From positions 1-41,546 of the forward strand of contig DATCIH010000048.1 in NCBI GenBank assembly GCA_036507955.1: a stretch of 41,546 nt of DNA, given 5' to 3'. Of this stretch, positions 40,201-41,546 are shown one piece after another. Each line of letters starts with the position of its first letter. The stretch's first letter is position 1. Below the pieces are notes generated by a model, which did not search any database, was not told the DNA's origin, and saw nothing but the letters and a program-made list of their open reading frames with translations. Made by a program: the position numbers and the translations under genes. Origin of the DNA: DATCIH01 sp036507955 (GTDB lineage Bacteria; Bacillota; Clostridia; Clostridiales; Clostridiaceae).

Positions 40201-41473
40201 ATGGTCTTCCATTGCCAATTGGAGATAATTTCATTTGCGGTGACCCTTGTCTAACATTTAGTAACTTAGCTTCAAATGCAAATAAATTAATATTCTTCAC
40301 AAAATCAAGTAAAATATCATGTTCTAAAATATTCAGCCCTTGTTCTTCAAAATAATTGTCGCAGAATCTTGACTTAACAATCCCAATTTCTGTTTGTCTT
40401 TTCCAGTCTTGAGAGATTTCATTAGAAAAGATAAGGCTATATACGAACTTATCTCTATTTAACTGTATAAACAATTTATTTGAAATCCAAATCTGATACC
40501 TTCTATACACACAACGTCCAAGACTTTCTATTTCATCGTAGAAAGTCTGATATATTCCTTTGCATAAATCAAAAACTTTATCAAAATAGTGTTCAAAGCA
40601 AATATCTTCAAAAATATCATATTTCAGTCTGATATATTCTCCCTGTTGAATGATTACACCTTCCGAAAATAATGCATACACTATATCCCCATCTATATCG
40701 TCTTTATGAATACCCAACAATAACCTTTTAGCTCTTTCAAACACAATCTTCTCAATTGCTTCAGCAACTTTATTACTAGGTATACAATACAATTTAGATT
40801 TTTCTTTTAAACATATTATATTTTGCCAAATATATTCTCTTAAAGAATTCTCATCAACTATATTATCAATATCCACCGAATTGCTAACAATCAAATTTAT
40901 ATAAAAAGGCGATTTTAATAAGTCAACATATGTTTTCATTCTATACATCTTACGAATAACCAGATATTTCTTCATAAGCAATAAAAGCTCATCTTCTGTT
41001 ATATTACCAATTTCGTAAGTCTTTATCGAAAAATTTGTTTCCAACTTAATAAAAGCATTTTTATCGCTTGTTCTACATGATGTTATTATGTATACATTTT
41101 GATATTTACCTGCTACATCATACAGATACTGTAACAATTCGAATTTTGTTTTTGCGCAGTCTGCAATGAACTCAAGAGCATCAATAAAGAATATTAATTT
41201 CTTTCCATTAAGACACTTCAAAATATCATTGATACAGCAATTCCAAATGTTATCAACATGACTTTCTTCCATGAATCTTTCGGCACGAGCATATAAAACC
41301 AACTCTTCATTTTCAACATATTTTTTACATAAAACTGATTTGCCACTACCAGCTCCACCTTGTATTGAAATATATCGCTCATTGTCTTTTCTTATTGCTT
41401 CAAGGAGTTCATTTCTATTGATCTCATATTCTCCATTAATCAATCCTTCGTAAGCGTCAAATACTCCCCACAT
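37262..41473 (-). CDS. Large STAND/NACHT-like P-loop NTPase
   Basis: The protein has 1403 residues from the ATG at 41473; a TTG at 41509 would add 12. The NTPase module is at the very N-terminus: Walker A ISIQGGAGSGKSVLCKKYV (about 36-54), Walker B KLIFFIDALEF (92-101), then NVYIITSCRTSD (126-137) and a LLKSPFYINLIVSN helix (about 193-206), the order seen in STAND/NACHT ATPases. The remaining 1150 residues are helical, Leu/Glu/Lys-rich and repeat-like, as in sensor domains of this class. A stop at 41533-41531 rules out an upstream in-frame effector domain, unlike most defence STAND proteins. It may act with a separate partner, such as the divergent gene starting at 41528. The function is inferred by class only. 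Confidence 0.75.
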   Translation of the reverse strand: MWGVFDAYEGLINGEYEINRNELLEAIRKDNERYISIQGGAGSGKSVLCKKYVENEELVLYARAERFMEESHVDNIWNCCINDILKCLNGKKLIFFIDALEFIADCAKTKFELLQYLYDVAGKYQNVYIITSCRTSDKNAFIKLETNFSIKTYEIGNITEDELLLLMKKYLVIRKMYRMKTYVDLLKSPFYINLIVSNSVDIDNIVDENSLREYIWQNIICLKEKSKLYCIPSNKVAEAIEKIVFERAKRLLLGIHKDDIDGDIVYALFSEGVIIQQGEYIRLKYDIFEDICFEHYFDKVFDLCKGIYQTFYDEIESLGRCVYRRYQIWISNKLFIQLNRDKFVYSLIFSNEISQDWKRQTEIGIVKSRFCDNYFEEQGLNILEHDILLDFVKNINLFAFEAKLLNVRQGSPQMKLSPIGNGRPCIIQLLENEEIYKQNVIRKDDIVKLCLDYAKQEDRVNTIASSACVMMEYYVEYSLQESEQESYYKIIDEISSCLEALYRMAENSEEWLKEFFNTLVSNYTNVTRKNRRKSEDVMEWTLQNAYPALVIRLACELCSIADTLWLRGSVDTEEFHFYRSDRLSKDFEYGLSEKAEHHNYSYRTVHENVFLWNLFRLNFKVGFQWAIQFVNRTVSEYVISNPEHVIKIKVKFNDNNVIKEYRGNGNMWMAGIRDYNIPTLIADVIFCLKEVIISNLEAYKNEQELTIAFADYVKDTIYSKSNNIALFTIIESIGMHFEHELPGYALDLATSIELVHCDTSRYTLYIKNPTKELLERQILMTVGIHDLKDRYELDAKCNLSMQEYVSHTQIYFDSVIQDKSYRVLDYLYSIIKNDAENALDYLQIQKMDMRDAKETKITENIIMLEPKITGEAEKVVERHEESNESQERLNAAIKKCNDNIISGQIDLTSILNAIEVILEIMKDTNTAFQYENRLILLIASAINQQELEYEKREKFCGIWLNGIKSLFSNGSFLADTALMSILLKQLESDISTVAKNEIKKIMLDCLMFKGQHGVIIEMTKYVKEYLFANKMLAQAVFNTIIKLAEDEMLHQKYNADYFKMNRGEKDFVFIPNRQPKLSGVDCYIKDDNGDCYISHEEAIIESYLLLEESFEIDDFDMSNYDISIICYVANCGLNFASTSFRIVIHKILLCVIDIWKYNKRSHNAHEIFDTFQEHEIVEMFLREMIQTKNDAKIVIDTLFDGVDFTKFTSDTIEFYQDIFGNFLCEFFDSYVDSKRRNVCEKKILYIEKKVNDINEEYVRIQLYKSLMLSVTRYCCGDWQKLTTNYSYVDKQFLNKQFSKYGKYHLKELLRTIYQLHMDELFPEILVSIRNSFKGAKEENKKFKETIKEQKYIVTMIILKSFITYSDEIVQDQELISAYEDILEILVDLNYEEAAVILDEFRVH

Positions 41474-41492
41474 TTTTATACTCTTTAATACA

Positions 41493-41508
41493 TGAGATAA
41501 TAGTCTCA
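41493..41508. promoter_or_regulatory. Small inverted repeat in the divergent promoter region
   Basis: TGAGA (41493-41497) and TCTCA (41504-41508) face each other over six bases, between the start of the large NTPase gene and the SD of the divergent gene. It may be a shared operator, but five-base arms are weak evidence. Confidence 0.25.
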
Positions 41509-41527
41509 AACAAAGGAGGCTATTATT

Positions 41528-41546
41528 ATGTTAAAAGTAAAAGTCA
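41528..41546 (+). CDS. Start of a divergent gene cut by the window edge
   Basis: AAAGGAGG (41512-41519) is an excellent SD eight bases before ATG at 41528, after which the frame reads MLKVKV to the end of the window. It is divergent from the large NTPase gene with only about 54 bases between the starts, so they share a regulatory region. The product cannot be identified from six codons. Confidence 0.6.

Overview
This window looks like chromosome from a low-GC, spore-forming, anaerobic Firmicute close to Clostridium. The reasons are the strong AT bias, A/G-rich Shine-Dalgarno sites (AGGAGG type), several TTG starts, a SpoVB-type flippase, HPr kinase, a clostridial-type 6S RNA, and the paired NifU-like/GGGtGRT genes. 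I see no rRNA operon, CRISPR array or complete prophage.

Layout. (a) 1-2510 is an accessory left flank. It holds the 3' end of an IS3-family element that appears to have cut into a gene translationally coupled to a membrane/coiled-coil protein gene. After it comes a gene-free block of about 0.9 kb with arrays of a short repeat (core AATAAAGTT) in opposite orientation at its two sides. (b) 2527-5834 holds an Fe-S scaffold-like/GGGtGRT pair, a tRNA-Leu(CAA) with a readable promoter and terminator, a membrane-anchored polysaccharide deacetylase and a small lipoprotein. (c) 5887-23865 is a dense housekeeping block: a PHP phosphoesterase, 5-formyl-THF cyclo-ligase, HPr kinase, 6S RNA, asparaginyl-tRNA synthetase, HelD helicase, a B12/radical-SAM protein, a zinc phospholipase C-like protein, a membrane-anchored beta-propeller, two MOP-family flippases facing each other, an RluA-type pseudouridine synthase, an M20 amidohydrolase and an FtsA-like ATPase with a long C-terminal extension. 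(d) 24037-28539 holds an ABC-2 exporter operon divergent from a small flagellin-tail-like gene, with a perfect 12-bp palindrome between them, then a 57-residue Ser-Arg-repeat protein (27867-28040) and a four-helix membrane protein. (e) 28742-33532 holds a Gfo/Idh/MocA oxidoreductase and a three-subunit molybdenum hydroxylase (Mo, FAD, 2Fe-2S). (f) 33826-41546 looks like a decayed genomic island: a small winged-helix-like protein, remnants of a UvrD-type helicase, of HsdM and possibly of an RlmD-type rRNA methyltransferase, two orphan ORFs, and a 1403-residue P-loop (STAND/NACHT-like) NTPase divergent from a gene that runs off the window edge.

How the genes work together. Block (c) mixes carbon-catabolite signalling (HprK), translation (AsnS, tRNA), transcription recycling (HelD, and 6S RNA as RNA polymerase regulator) and envelope/spore building (flippases, FtsA-like, deacetylase). 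The molybdenum hydroxylase subunits form one tightly packed operon. The best candidates for something undescribed are the large NTPase and its surroundings, the repeat-bounded block at 1597-2510, and the SR-repeat mini-protein. All functions are read from sequence motifs; no database search was possible.
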